NCBI GenBank assembly: GCA_964548475.1
Contig: CAZJRF010000050.1
Coordinates: 1 to 13,221, forward strand
Direction of reading: 5' to 3'
DNA from: VGBK01 sp964548475
GTDB lineage: Bacteria; Actinomycetota; Acidimicrobiia; Spongiisociales; UBA11373
DNA: 13,221 nt
Shown: positions 1-7,207 of the stretch, piece by piece
Layout of the letters: every line of letters begins with the position of its first letter
How positions within the stretch are numbered: position 1 is the stretch's first letter
Notes under the pieces: model-generated
Database searches by the model: none
What the model was told of the DNA's origin: nothing
Seen by the model: only the letters and a program-made list of their open reading frames with translations
Translations under genes and position numbers: made by a program

Positions 1-800
1 GAGCCTTCCGAACGCACTCGTGCGATGAGATCTCCGAAGTAACTCACCGCCTTCCGTAAACGGCTCCCGTACCAGGAGAACATCTCCCCGTCCACCAGGT
101 GCACCGGCACACCGGCCAGCCGTCCTTCCCACGCCTCCCGATCTGCCTCTTCAAATGGGTACGGCTCCGAGGCCAGCAGGAGCACATCGAGGCCGGCCGC
201 CTGCAGCCCCTCCACCGTCACCTCCGGGTAGCGGGCACCCTCCGCGTGCCCAGCGGCGTTGGCCAGGCCGCAGCGTGCGAGCAGGTCGTGGATGAACGTG
301 TCCCGGCCGACGACCAGGAGAGGGCGGGGCCAGACCACATAAGCCGCCCGCCGGGCCGGGGACAGGGGACGCAGGGAGGTGAAGCCCGCCTCGATCTCGC
401 CGGCCAGCCGATCGGCCGGGCTGGCCCTCCCCACCAGGTCTCCCACCGACCGGATCATCTCCAGTGCGCCCGCCAGGTTCCTCACGTCGCTCACCCAGAC
501 CGGATGAGACTCCGCCAGCTGCAGGACGGCGGCCCGATCGTTCTCTTCCCGAGCCCCGATCACCAGGTCGGGGCGCAGGCGGTCGATGGCCTCCACGTCG
601 AGGTCACGGGTCCCACCGACGATCGCCTTGTCGGCCACCCGATCCGTCGGGTGCACGCAGAACCGGGTGACCCCGACGATCTCCTCGTCCAGACCCAGGT
701 CGAACAGCAGCTCGGTCTGTGAGGGGACCAGGGAGACGATGCGCCGGGGTCTCTCCTCGATAAGCAGCGAACGGCCCGTCTGATCGGTCACCCGTCGCAC
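1..800 (-). CDS. BtuF-like helical-backbone metal/cobalamin-binding protein, C-terminus cut by window edge
   Basis: Reading the minus strand from a GTG at 800 gives an uninterrupted frame of 266 codons that leaves the window. It resembles the PF01497 periplasmic-binding family (BtuF/FhuD/FepB type), which binds cobalamin or ferric siderophores for ABC importers. Visible family signatures are the opening RRIVSLVPSQTELLFDLGL, then VGVTRFCVHP, then GGTRDLDVEAIDRLRPDLVI, with the second-lobe segment VEGLQAAGLDVLLLASEPYPF. The start is fixed by a GGAGGT ribosome site at 809-814, eight bases upstream, and by an in-frame TAG at 837-839 (the asd stop), which leaves no room for a longer N-terminus. 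No signal peptide or lipobox is present, so as read the protein is cytoplasmic, unlike classical BtuF. It lies 36 bp downstream of asd on the same strand. No permease or ATPase gene is visible. The family call is firm; the ligand is unknown. Confidence 0.85.
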   Translation of the reverse strand, partial: MRRVTDQTGRSLLIEERPRRIVSLVPSQTELLFDLGLDEEIVGVTRFCVHPTDRVADKAIVGGTRDLDVEAIDRLRPDLVIGAREENDRAAVLQLAESHPVWVSDVRNLAGALEMIRSVGDLVGRASPADRLAGEIEAGFTSLRPLSPARRAAYVVWPRPLLVVGRDTFIHDLLARCGLANAAGHAEGARYPEVTVEGLQAAGLDVLLLASEPYPFEEADREAWEGRLAGVPVHLVDGEMFSWYGSRLRKAVSYFGDLIARVRSEG

Positions 801-808
801 GGTCGCCG

Positions 809-814
809 ACCTCC
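809..814 (-). promoter_or_regulatory. Ribosome binding site of the BtuF-like gene
   Basis: On the minus strand GGAGGT sits eight bases before the GTG at 800. It is one of the best Shine-Dalgarno matches in the window and decides the start. An ATG further upstream (around 830) is in a different frame that soon stops. Confidence 0.65.
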
Positions 815-836
815 CCGGTCGGTTCCGGCCATCCTC

Positions 837-1850
837 CTAGATCACCAGCTCGGCGATCTGCACGGCATTGAGGGCCGCGCCCTTGCGCAGGTTGTCGCCC
901 ACCACCCAGAGAGACACGCCGCCCGGGCGGCCCAGCGTCTCCCGCAGCCGGCCCACCAGCACCTCATCACGACCGGCGCAGTCGAGGGGGGTGGGCACCC
1001 GGTCCCGCCATAGCTCCACCCCCGGCGCCTCCTCGATGAGCCGGGCCGCCTCCTCCGCCCCGAGGGAGCAGGAGAACCAGCAGGAGGCGGCCAGCCCGTG
1101 GCCCACCATCACCGGCACCCGCACGCAAGTGGGCTCCACCGCCACCCGGGGGGCGCCGAGTATCTTGCGGGTCTCGTTCACCAACTTCCATTCCTCATCG
1201 GTGTAGCCCCGCTCCGTCACGGATCCGGCCAGGGGGAGCACGTTGAACCCGATCGGCCGGGCGTACACCCCGCCGCCGGGGTCGGCCCAGCCGCCGTGCT
1301 GCAGCGCTGCCGGGTCCTGAGAGAAATGGGCCACCTCGGCCGACAGGGTCTCCATCCCCGTCTGCCCGCTGCCGGACACCGACTGGTAGGAAGCCACCAC
1401 CATCGACTCCAGCCCCGCCGCCCGGTGCAGGGGCGCCACCGCCATCAGCAGGACCATGGTGGTGCAGTTGGGGTTGGAGATGATCCCCCGATGGGTACGG
1501 GCGGCCGCGTCGTTCACCCCGGCCACCACCAGCGGCACTTGCGAGTCCATCCGCCAGGCCGACGAGTTGTCCACCACCACCGCCCCCGCGGCGGCAAAGC
1601 GGGGAGCGTGCTCCCGGGACCGGGCCCCTCCGGCCGAGAACAGGGCGATCTCGATGCCCGCCGGGTCGGCCTCCGCCAGGTCCTCGACCTCTACCTCCCC
1701 CCAGGATGTGGCCAGGCGGGTTTCCACCGAGCGGCTCGAAGCCAGCAGGCGCAGCGAGCCGACCGGGAAGGACCGCCGGTGGAGGGTGGCCAGCATCTCG
1801 CGCCCCACTGCTCCCGTGGCTCCCACCACGGCGACCGACCGGCCGCTCAT
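837..1850 (-). CDS. asd: Aspartate-semialdehyde dehydrogenase
   Basis: A 337-residue NADP-dependent enzyme that reduces L-aspartyl-4-phosphate to aspartate semialdehyde in the cytoplasm. This is the second step toward lysine/diaminopimelate, threonine and methionine. The N-terminal Rossmann motif VAVVGATGAVGREML (residues 6-20) binds NADP. The catalytic cysteine is C129 in SNPNCTTM, followed by SYQSVSGSGQTGME (154-167). The substrate-binding region has EEWK (219-222), and R244 and H251 fall in CVRVPVMVGHG. The C-terminal VVGDNLRKGAALNAVQIAE is typical of the family, and the length is normal. The ATG at 1850 overlaps the lysC TGA as ATGA and is preceded by a GGGGGAGG ribosome site, so the two genes are probably translationally coupled. 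The frame stays open far upstream of 1850, but that is antisense/out-of-frame read-through typical of high GC and not part of the protein. Confidence 0.97.
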   Translation of the reverse strand: MSGRSVAVVGATGAVGREMLATLHRRSFPVGSLRLLASSRSVETRLATSWGEVEVEDLAEADPAGIEIALFSAGGARSREHAPRFAAAGAVVVDNSSAWRMDSQVPLVVAGVNDAAARTHRGIISNPNCTTMVLLMAVAPLHRAAGLESMVVASYQSVSGSGQTGMETLSAEVAHFSQDPAALQHGGWADPGGGVYARPIGFNVLPLAGSVTERGYTDEEWKLVNETRKILGAPRVAVEPTCVRVPVMVGHGLAASCWFSCSLGAEEAARLIEEAPGVELWRDRVPTPLDCAGRDEVLVGRLRETLGRPGGVSLWVVGDNLRKGAALNAVQIAELVI

Positions 1851-3028
1851 GCCTCCCCCTCGAAGAAAGCCCCGTGCAGCAAGCACACCGCCTCCGGCAA
1901 CTGCTCCTCCGGGACCAGGCAGGAGACCCGCATGGGGCACGCCCGCCAGGCTGCCACGCCGAGGCCGGCCCCGGCCAGCACCTCCGGCACTCGCCCCGCC
2001 ATCTCCGGGTCGGCACGGAGAGCATTGCCCACCAGCGACACCTTGCCCAGCGACTCGAGCACTTCTCCCTCTCCCCAGCCGAGAGATCCCAAAGCCCGGC
2101 GGGCCGACGAGGCTTCCTCGGCATCGACCGCGAAAGACAACGAGCCGTCCCCGGGGGAGCCGGGCCCCATCATGTCCACGCCCACCCCGGCCGCAACCAG
2201 GGCGCCGGCCAGTTCCGCCGGATCGGCGCTGCCCAAAACCGTGATCATCGCCTGGCGGGGCACGTGGGCCACGCCGGTGAGCGGCCGCGGTGAGGCGACG
2301 GCTTCCCGCACCCAGGTGCCGGGGCGCTCGTGGAAGGAGGAGCGGACGTGAAGGGGCACGCCCAGGCGCCGTCCGTACTCCACCGAGCGCAGGGCCAGGA
2401 CCTGGGCCCCCGCCCGGGCCAGTTCGGCCATCTCCTCGAAGGAGACCTCGCCCAGCAGACGGGCCCCGGGCACCACCCGGGGGTCGGCGGTGAACACCCC
2501 GTCCACGTCCTTGTAGACCTCGCAGGCAGCGTGCAGGTAGGCGGCCATCGCCACCGCGGTCACGTCGGACCCGCCCCGGCCCAGAGTGGTGATCTCCTTG
2601 TTGGAGGCGGAGACCCCCTGGAAGCCGGCCACAATCACCACGTGGCCCCGGTCCAGGTGCTCCTTGACCCGGAAAGCCCGCACGTCCTGTATCTCGGCCC
2701 GGCCGTGCACCGTGTCGGTGAGGATGCCGGCCTGGGACCCGGTGAGGCTCACCGCCTCCACCCCCAGGTCGCGTATCGCCATGGCCAGGAGAGCCATCGA
2801 GATGCGCTCCCCGGCGGTGAGCAGCATGTCCCGCTCGCGCGGGTGCTCGTTGGGGCTGATCTGCCGGCAGAGCTCGTCGAAGCGGTCGGTGGTCTGGCCC
2901 ATGGCGGAGACCACCACCACCACGTCGTTCCCCGCCCGGCGGGTCTCCACCACCCGGCGGGCCACCGCCCGGATGTGTTCGACGTCTTCTACCGACGTTC
3001 CGCCGTACTTCTGGACGATGGCCGACAT
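1847..3028 (-). CDS. lysC: Aspartate kinase with diverged ACT regulatory domains
   Basis: A 393-residue aspartokinase that phosphorylates L-aspartate with ATP, the committed step of the aspartate family pathway. The kinase domain (1 to about 240) carries KYGGTS at 7-12, SAMGQTTD at 41-48, ERISMAL near 74-80, TTLGRGGSD at 147-155 and DVDGVFTADPR at 174-184, so catalysis should be intact. Two ACT domains follow, at about 261-330 and 338-393. In related actinobacterial enzymes the second ACT domain has a conserved strand of the form GINIEMISTSEIRISV that contributes to the lysine/threonine site. Here the equivalent is GLGVAAWRACPMRVSC (355-370), with the TSEI core missing. The first ACT domain has GPGSPGD where IVQN-type residues are usual. 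Feedback control may therefore be altered, which is inference. The ATG at 3028 has no Shine-Dalgarno site and only a very short possible leader. The gene overlaps asd by 4 bp. Confidence 0.96.
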   Translation of the reverse strand: MSAIVQKYGGTSVEDVEHIRAVARRVVETRRAGNDVVVVVSAMGQTTDRFDELCRQISPNEHPRERDMLLTAGERISMALLAMAIRDLGVEAVSLTGSQAGILTDTVHGRAEIQDVRAFRVKEHLDRGHVVIVAGFQGVSASNKEITTLGRGGSDVTAVAMAAYLHAACEVYKDVDGVFTADPRVVPGARLLGEVSFEEMAELARAGAQVLALRSVEYGRRLGVPLHVRSSFHERPGTWVREAVASPRPLTGVAHVPRQAMITVLGSADPAELAGALVAAGVGVDMMGPGSPGDGSLSFAVDAEEASSARRALGSLGWGEGEVLESLGKVSLVGNALRADPEMAGRVPEVLAGAGLGVAAWRACPMRVSCLVPEEQLPEAVCLLHGAFFEGEA

Positions 3029-3038
3029 GGCGGCGTCG

Positions 3039-3044
3039 AGTGTA
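3039..3044 (-). promoter_or_regulatory. lysC: Possible -10 element of lysC
   Basis: TACACT on the minus strand fits the actinobacterial -10 pattern TANNNT and ends ten bases before the lysC ATG. This would give a leader of only a few bases. The ATG lacks a Shine-Dalgarno site, which fits a near-leaderless mRNA. No convincing -35 hexamer is visible, so this is a weak call. Confidence 0.35.
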
Positions 3045-3047
3045 CCG

Positions 3048-3770
3048 GTGGGTCCCTATAGTGCCCCGGCCATACCTGCCCGTGTCACCCTCGCCCTCGC
3101 GACCGCCGCCCTCCTCCTCGCTGCCTGCGGCGGCGAGGCCGCACCGACCACCACGGCCGCGCCCGGATCCATCTCCAGCGCTGCCTACCTGGCCTTCCGG
3201 GAGCAGCCCACTGCCTGCGGAGCCGAGGCACCCCCGGCTGCCACGGCCATGACCTTCACCGCTCCCGGCGACGCCGAAGTGGAAGGCCCGGTCCGGGTGA
3301 TCCTGCACACTTCCTGCGGCCCCATCGTCCTCCGCCTCGACCCGGCGGCCGCCCCGGAGACGGTCAATGCCTTCGTCTTCCTGGCCCGGCAGGGCTACTT
3401 CAACGGCACCGTGTCGCACCGGGTCGTGCCCGGGTTCGTCTTCCAGGCCGGCGACCCTACCGCCACCGGCATGGGTAGTCCCGGCTACAACCTGCCCGAC
3501 GAGTTCCCACCCGCCGACTTCTCCTACACCCGCGGGGTGGTGGCCATGGCCAACACGGGTGCTCCCGGCAGCGGGGGCAGCCAGTTCTTCATCGCCCTCG
3601 ACGACATCGGCCTGCCCCCCGCCTACACCGTGTTCGGCGAGGTCGTCGAGGGCCTCGACGTGCTCGACCGCATCGCCTCGCTGCCCATGGGGCCCAACCC
3701 CTCCGACTCCCGGAACAGCCGGCCGTTGGAGACCGTGTACCTGGACCGGGTGGAAGTCGCCGGCGGCTGA
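3048..3770 (+). CDS. Cyclophilin-type peptidyl-prolyl isomerase, predicted lipoprotein
   Basis: About 240 residues. The N-terminus has an arginine followed by a hydrophobic stretch and the lipobox LLAAC (lipidated cysteine C27 from this start), then a Thr/Ala/Pro/Ser-rich linker. This predicts a lipoprotein tethered outside the cytoplasmic membrane. A cyclophilin domain covers about 82-240. Active-site motifs are HRVVPGFVFQAGDP (H124, R125, F130, Q133), MANTGAPGSGGSQFF (Q179, F180) and YTVFGEVVEGLDVLDRI. It should catalyse cis-trans isomerisation of prolyl bonds in exported proteins. The start is uncertain: GTG at 3048 is chosen because it avoids overlap with lysC, but in-frame ATGs at 3027 and 3018 would only lengthen the n-region, and none has a good ribosome site. 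Two further cysteines (C57, C90) lie outside the lipobox. The PHP gene starts one base after its stop. Confidence 0.92.
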   Translation: MGPYSAPAIPARVTLALATAALLLAACGGEAAPTTTAAPGSISSAAYLAFREQPTACGAEAPPAATAMTFTAPGDAEVEGPVRVILHTSCGPIVLRLDPAAAPETVNAFVFLARQGYFNGTVSHRVVPGFVFQAGDPTATGMGSPGYNLPDEFPPADFSYTRGVVAMANTGAPGSGGSQFFIALDDIGLPPAYTVFGEVVEGLDVLDRIASLPMGPNPSDSRNSRPLETVYLDRVEVAGG

Positions 3771-3771
3771 G

Positions 3772-4623
3772 GTGCCCGTAGACCTCCACACTCACAGCAC
3801 CTGCTCCGACGGATCCGATGACCCGGCCACCCTGGTCCGCCTGGCCCTGGCCGCCGGGCTGAGCGCCCTGGCCCTCACCGACCACGACACAATGGCGGGG
3901 ATCCCCGAGGCCCGCGCCGCCGCAGCCGACACCCCGCTCGACCTGATCCCCGGCGTGGAGCTGTCGGTGGATTGGGAGGCGGGACCGGCCCACCTCCTCG
4001 CCTACTGCGTAGAGCCGGCCGCCGGCCCGCTGCCCGATCGCCTGGCCGAGATTCGAGCGGGGCGAGAGAATCGAAACCGGGAGATCCTCGATGCCCTGGC
4101 CCGCCTGGGGATGGAGGTGGATCCCGTCCAACTGCGCTCCGGGCCCGGGCTGGTGGGACGCCCCCACATCGCGGCGGCCCTGGTGCGAGCCGGTTACGTC
4201 GCCACCCCCGGCGACGCCTTCGACCTCTACCTGGGGCGGGGGCGCCCCGCCTACCGCCCGCGTCCGCGCCTCTCCGCTGCCGACGCCGTCCGGCTCGCCC
4301 ACCGTTCCAACGGACTGGCGGTGCTGGCTCATCCCCACACCATCGCCGCCGACGCCGACGCCTACGCCGCCGCCCTCACTGCCTTCCGCGACCTGGGGGG
4401 GGACGGTATCGAGTGCTACTACCCCGACTACCCCGCCCGCCTGCGGAGACACCTGGCTGCGGTGACACGCCGCCTCGGCATGATCCCCACCGGCGGTTCC
4501 GACTATCACGGCAATCTCCGCCCCGGCCGCGCCCTGGGCATCGGCCCGGGCGACCTGGCCGTCCCCGACGAGACGGCGGCCGAGATTCGCCGGGCGGCCG
4601 GGCGCGCGGAAGGCTTCAGATAG
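3772..4623 (+). CDS. PHP-domain metal-dependent phosphoesterase (RNase AM / TrpH type)
   Basis: A 283-residue cytoplasmic PHP-family hydrolase. Metal ligands of the PHP fold are all present: H6 and H8 in DLHTHS, D13 in CSDGSDDP, D37/H38 in LTDHDT, E63 in GVELS, H122 in RPHIA, H187 in LAHP, and D244/H246 in GSDYHG. Length and motif order match the E. coli YciV/TrpH group, whose members include 3',5'-nucleotide phosphatases and 5'-3' RNases that trim RNA or hydrolyse pAp. The exact substrate here cannot be told from sequence. The GTG start at 3772 lies one base after the TGA of the cyclophilin gene and has no strong ribosome site, so translation is probably coupled to it. The frame is open upstream, but that stretch is a shadow of the cyclophilin gene. 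A run of eight G at 4395-4402 lies within the coding sequence. Confidence 0.9.
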   Translation: MPVDLHTHSTCSDGSDDPATLVRLALAAGLSALALTDHDTMAGIPEARAAAADTPLDLIPGVELSVDWEAGPAHLLAYCVEPAAGPLPDRLAEIRAGRENRNREILDALARLGMEVDPVQLRSGPGLVGRPHIAAALVRAGYVATPGDAFDLYLGRGRPAYRPRPRLSAADAVRLAHRSNGLAVLAHPHTIAADADAYAAALTAFRDLGGDGIECYYPDYPARLRRHLAAVTRRLGMIPTGGSDYHGNLRPGRALGIGPGDLAVPDETAAEIRRAAGRAEGFR

Positions 4624-4650
4624 GTCGCCGCCCGCCGATACCGATGTGGG

Positions 4651-5931
4651 ATGACCAAGCATGAGGGCGAGGCCCGCCCGCCGCCGGCAGCGGGGGCCGC
4701 GCCTATCGACTATCCGGCCGTGCGCCCCCAGTGGCGCCTGGCCCGCGGCGCCCTCGGCTGTTTGCTCCTGTGCCTGGCCGGGGTCGGTCTGGCCGCCGGC
4801 ATCCCGGGGGCCCTTGCCAAAGTCATAGCCGCCGGTCTGGTGCTTGCAACCGCCCTGGCCGATCCCAGAGCAGGGCCCCTCCGCTCGCTGGTGCCGGCGG
4901 CGCTGGCCCTGGGGGCCACTGCCGGCCTGGCCGGCGCATACACCACGGCGCTGGCCGGCCTGACCGCGTTCACCGTGACCGCCGCCGCCATGGTCCTGCC
5001 CGCCCGCCGGGTCGGCTACCCGGTCGCTGCCCTGGCGGCCGGGATCACCCTGCGACTGACCGTGATGGCTCCCCTCCCCTACGAGGACGCCGACCTGGCC
5101 GCACAGCTGTCCGCGGTGGAAGCAGCCGCCTACCTGTTGCTCGTGGCGCTCGTGGCCCTCACCGGGGCCCAGGCCATCCGGTCCGCCCGCCGGGGTCAAG
5201 CCGAGGCCATCGAGTCCGAGCGCCGGGCGGCCGCCATGAAGAATGAGTTCGTCTCCATGGTCAGCCATGAGTTGCGCACTCCCCTCACCAACATCTCGGG
5301 CTTCGCCATGGCCCTGCGGGACTCCTGGCGCAGCTTCGACCCGGCCGAAGTGGACGAGTTCCTGGGGGTCATCTGTGGCGAGTCGGAGCACCTGCGCCGG
5401 CTGGTGGACGACGTCCTGGTCGTCCCCCGCCTCGAAGCGGACCGCCTGCTCATCGAGCCAGCCGACTTTCCGCTGCGTCCCGCCGCCTTTCGCATCGCCG
5501 ACCTGGTCTTCCCGTCGGGGGGCGACAAGTCGGCCTCGGTGACGGTGGGGGGGAGCGTGGTGGTGCACGCCGATCCCAACCGGGTCGAGCAGGTGCTGCG
5601 CAACCTGCTGGAGAACGCGGCCAACCACGGGGGCAGCCAGGTGTCGGTGGACGCCGCGGCTCGCGACGATGAGTGGCTGATCACCGTGTCGGACAACGGC
5701 CTCGGCCTTCCCCAGGAGGACCGCGACCGGGTGTTCGCCCCCTTCGAGCAAGGTACGCCGTCGTCCAGCCCCGGGGCCGGGCTCGGCCTCGGGCTGACGG
5801 TGAGCCGGGTCCTGGTGGAGGCCATGGGCGGGCGCATCTGGTACGAGCCCGGCTTCCCGACCGGTGCTCGCTTCTGCTTCACCTTGCCGGCCGCGTTGCA
5901 GCCGATTCCCTCCGCCGTCGGCGGATCCTGA
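4651..5931 (+). CDS. Membrane sensor histidine kinase, no adjacent response regulator
   Basis: A 426-residue HisKA/HATPase kinase. Residues 31 to about 174 form five or six hydrophobic segments with very short loops (roughly 31-50, 52-70, 78-97, 100-117, 121-139, 155-174), so the input domain is buried in the membrane with no extracellular sensor domain. A short linker leads to the H-box SHELRTPL with phosphoacceptor H206, then the N-box NLLENAANHG (N322), G1-box DNGLGLP (D348), F-box FAPFEQG and G2-box GAGLGLGLTVS. The ATP-binding set is complete. The signal is unknown. No response regulator gene lies next to it in this window, so it is an orphan here. It starts 27 bp after the PHP gene at an ATG with only a weak GTGGG upstream; the hydrophilic first 28 residues are acceptable for a cytoplasmic N-terminus. 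Confidence 0.92.
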   Translation: MTKHEGEARPPPAAGAAPIDYPAVRPQWRLARGALGCLLLCLAGVGLAAGIPGALAKVIAAGLVLATALADPRAGPLRSLVPAALALGATAGLAGAYTTALAGLTAFTVTAAAMVLPARRVGYPVAALAAGITLRLTVMAPLPYEDADLAAQLSAVEAAAYLLLVALVALTGAQAIRSARRGQAEAIESERRAAAMKNEFVSMVSHELRTPLTNISGFAMALRDSWRSFDPAEVDEFLGVICGESEHLRRLVDDVLVVPRLEADRLLIEPADFPLRPAAFRIADLVFPSGGDKSASVTVGGSVVVHADPNRVEQVLRNLLENAANHGGSQVSVDAAARDDEWLITVSDNGLGLPQEDRDRVFAPFEQGTPSSSPGAGLGLGLTVSRVLVEAMGGRIWYEPGFPTGARFCFTLPAALQPIPSAVGGS

Positions 5932-5996
5932 TAGCCGACCCTGCCGGGACCGGCCGCAGGGCACATCTGGCCCGACGGCCGCCGCGCGGACCCCGG

Positions 5997-6022
5997 TAGC
6001 CTACGGCCAACTCTCAGGAGGT
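5997..6022 (+). promoter_or_regulatory. Possible -10 (TAGCCT) and ribosome site (AGGAGGT) of the thiolase gene
   Basis: TAGCCT at 5997-6002 fits TANNNT and would place a transcription start near 6009. AGGAGGT at 6016-6022 is a near-perfect Shine-Dalgarno site just before the ATG at 6026. The ribosome site is convincing; the -10 is a weak match without a visible -35. The 94-bp gap after the kinase stop suggests the thiolase-glpX pair may be transcribed separately. Confidence 0.5.
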
Positions 6023-6025
6023 CCT

Positions 6026-7207
6026 ATGGGCTCGGTCATCTGCTCCGCCGTTCGCACTCCCCTCGGCCGCTACGGGGGCGCGCTTAGCTCCGTGACGGCG
6101 ATGCACTTGGGCGGGGTCGCCATCGCCGCCGCCCTGGAGCGGGCCGGCCTGCCCCCCGACCGGGTAGATGAGGTCTACTTCGGGCATGTAATCCAGGCCG
6201 GCTGCGGGCAGATCACTTCGCGCCAGGCGGCCTTTCGCGCCGGCATCCCCATGACCGTCCCCTCGACCACCATCAACAAGGTCTGCCTCTCCGGCATGAC
6301 GTCGATCGCCCTTGCCGACAAGGACATCCGCCTGGGCGAGGCCCGCCTCGTCGTCGCCGGGGGCATGGAGTCGATGAGCACCGTCCCCTACGCGGTGCCC
6401 AGCGCCCGCTGGGGCGCCCGCATGGGGCAGGTGCCGATGGTGGACCTGATGGAACACGACGGCCTCTTCTGCGCCTTCGACAACTGCTTGATGGGAGCCA
6501 CTTCGGACCGCCGCAGCGCCGAACTGGGCATCACCCGGGAAGAGCAGGATGAGTGGTCGGTCATGAGCCATCAGCGAGCGGCGGCCGCCACCGACTCGGG
6601 CGCCTTCGCCGCCGAGATCGCGCCGGTACCGGTGCCCCAGCGCAAGGGCGATCCCTTGATGGTGACCGCCGACGACGGCATCCGCCCCGACTCCACCATG
6701 GAATCACTCGCCCGACTGCGCCCCGCCTTCGCCAAAGAGGGCACCATCACCGCCGGCAACGCCTCCCAGATCTCCGACGGCGCCGCCGCCCTGGTGGTAG
6801 CCGACCGGGCCGCAGCCCAGGAAGCGGGCCTGCCCGTGATCGCCGAGATCGTGGCCTACGGGCAGGCGGCCGGGCCGGACGCCACCCTGCACGAGCGGCC
6901 CGCCCAGGCTTTGCAGGCGGCCCTCGATCGGGCCGGCCTCACAATCGGCGATCTCACTCTTCTCGAAATGAACGAGGCCTTTGCCTCCGTGACCATCTGG
7001 TCGGCACGATTGATGGGGATCCCCAAGGAGAAGGTGAACGTGCACGGCGGAGCGGTCGCTCTCGGCCATCCCCTCGGTGCCACCGGGGCTCGCATCGTGG
7101 TCACCCTCATCAACGCTCTCCAGCGGGCCGGCGGCGGCCTCGGCGGCGCCGCCCTCTGCGGCGGCGGCGGGCAGGGCGACGCCCTCATCGTCAAGGTCCC
7201 GGCGTGA
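6026..7207 (+). CDS. Acetyl-CoA C-acetyltransferase (thiolase family)
   Basis: A 393-residue thiolase that condenses two acyl-CoA units to acetoacetyl-CoA or, in reverse, cleaves 3-ketoacyl-CoA. The nucleophilic cysteine is C87 in NKVCLSGM. N316/E317 lie in MNEAFASV, the catalytic H348 in GGAVALGHPLGATGAR, and the second catalytic C378 in CGGGGQGDA. GGMESMSTVPY (112-122) is also typical. Length is normal for the tetrameric bacterial enzymes. Whether it is biosynthetic (AtoB/PhaA-like) or degradative (FadA-like) cannot be decided from these motifs, and no other fatty-acid or polyhydroxybutyrate gene is nearby. The ATG at 6026 is chosen for its strong AGGAGGT site, although the frame is open 160 bases further upstream. 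Its TGA overlaps the glpX start as GTGA. Confidence 0.95.
   Translation: MGSVICSAVRTPLGRYGGALSSVTAMHLGGVAIAAALERAGLPPDRVDEVYFGHVIQAGCGQITSRQAAFRAGIPMTVPSTTINKVCLSGMTSIALADKDIRLGEARLVVAGGMESMSTVPYAVPSARWGARMGQVPMVDLMEHDGLFCAFDNCLMGATSDRRSAELGITREEQDEWSVMSHQRAAAATDSGAFAAEIAPVPVPQRKGDPLMVTADDGIRPDSTMESLARLRPAFAKEGTITAGNASQISDGAAALVVADRAAAQEAGLPVIAEIVAYGQAAGPDATLHERPAQALQAALDRAGLTIGDLTLLEMNEAFASVTIWSARLMGIPKEKVNVHGGAVALGHPLGATGARIVVTLINALQRAGGGLGGAALCGGGGQGDALIVKVPA

Noticed and set aside
99..722. 207-codon plus-strand frame across the left end
   Set aside because: It is the complement of the BtuF-like gene, which has family motifs and a ribosome site on the minus strand.
1847..2341. Internal start for a separate aspartokinase beta subunit, as in Corynebacterium
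   Set aside because: In-frame GTG codons exist near residues 230-248 and an ATG at residue 261, but none has a convincing ribosome site.
3029..3047. Lysine riboswitch or attenuator ahead of lysC
   Set aside because: Only 19 bp separate lysC from the divergent gene, too short for any known riboswitch, and no leader structure is seen.
4395..4402. Eight-G tract in the PHP gene (and a seven-G tract at 5547-5553 in the kinase gene) as phase-variable switches
   Set aside because: Both frames are intact and the runs are expected from Gly codons in high-GC DNA. There is no surface-antigen context.
3589..5964. 791-codon open frame on the minus strand, and similar long frames at 1851-3791 (minus) and 6856-8691 (minus)
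   Set aside because: They lie opposite or out of frame to genes with clear family motifs. Their translations are Gly/Arg/His/Pro-rich without recognisable domains, as expected for the complement of high-GC coding DNA.
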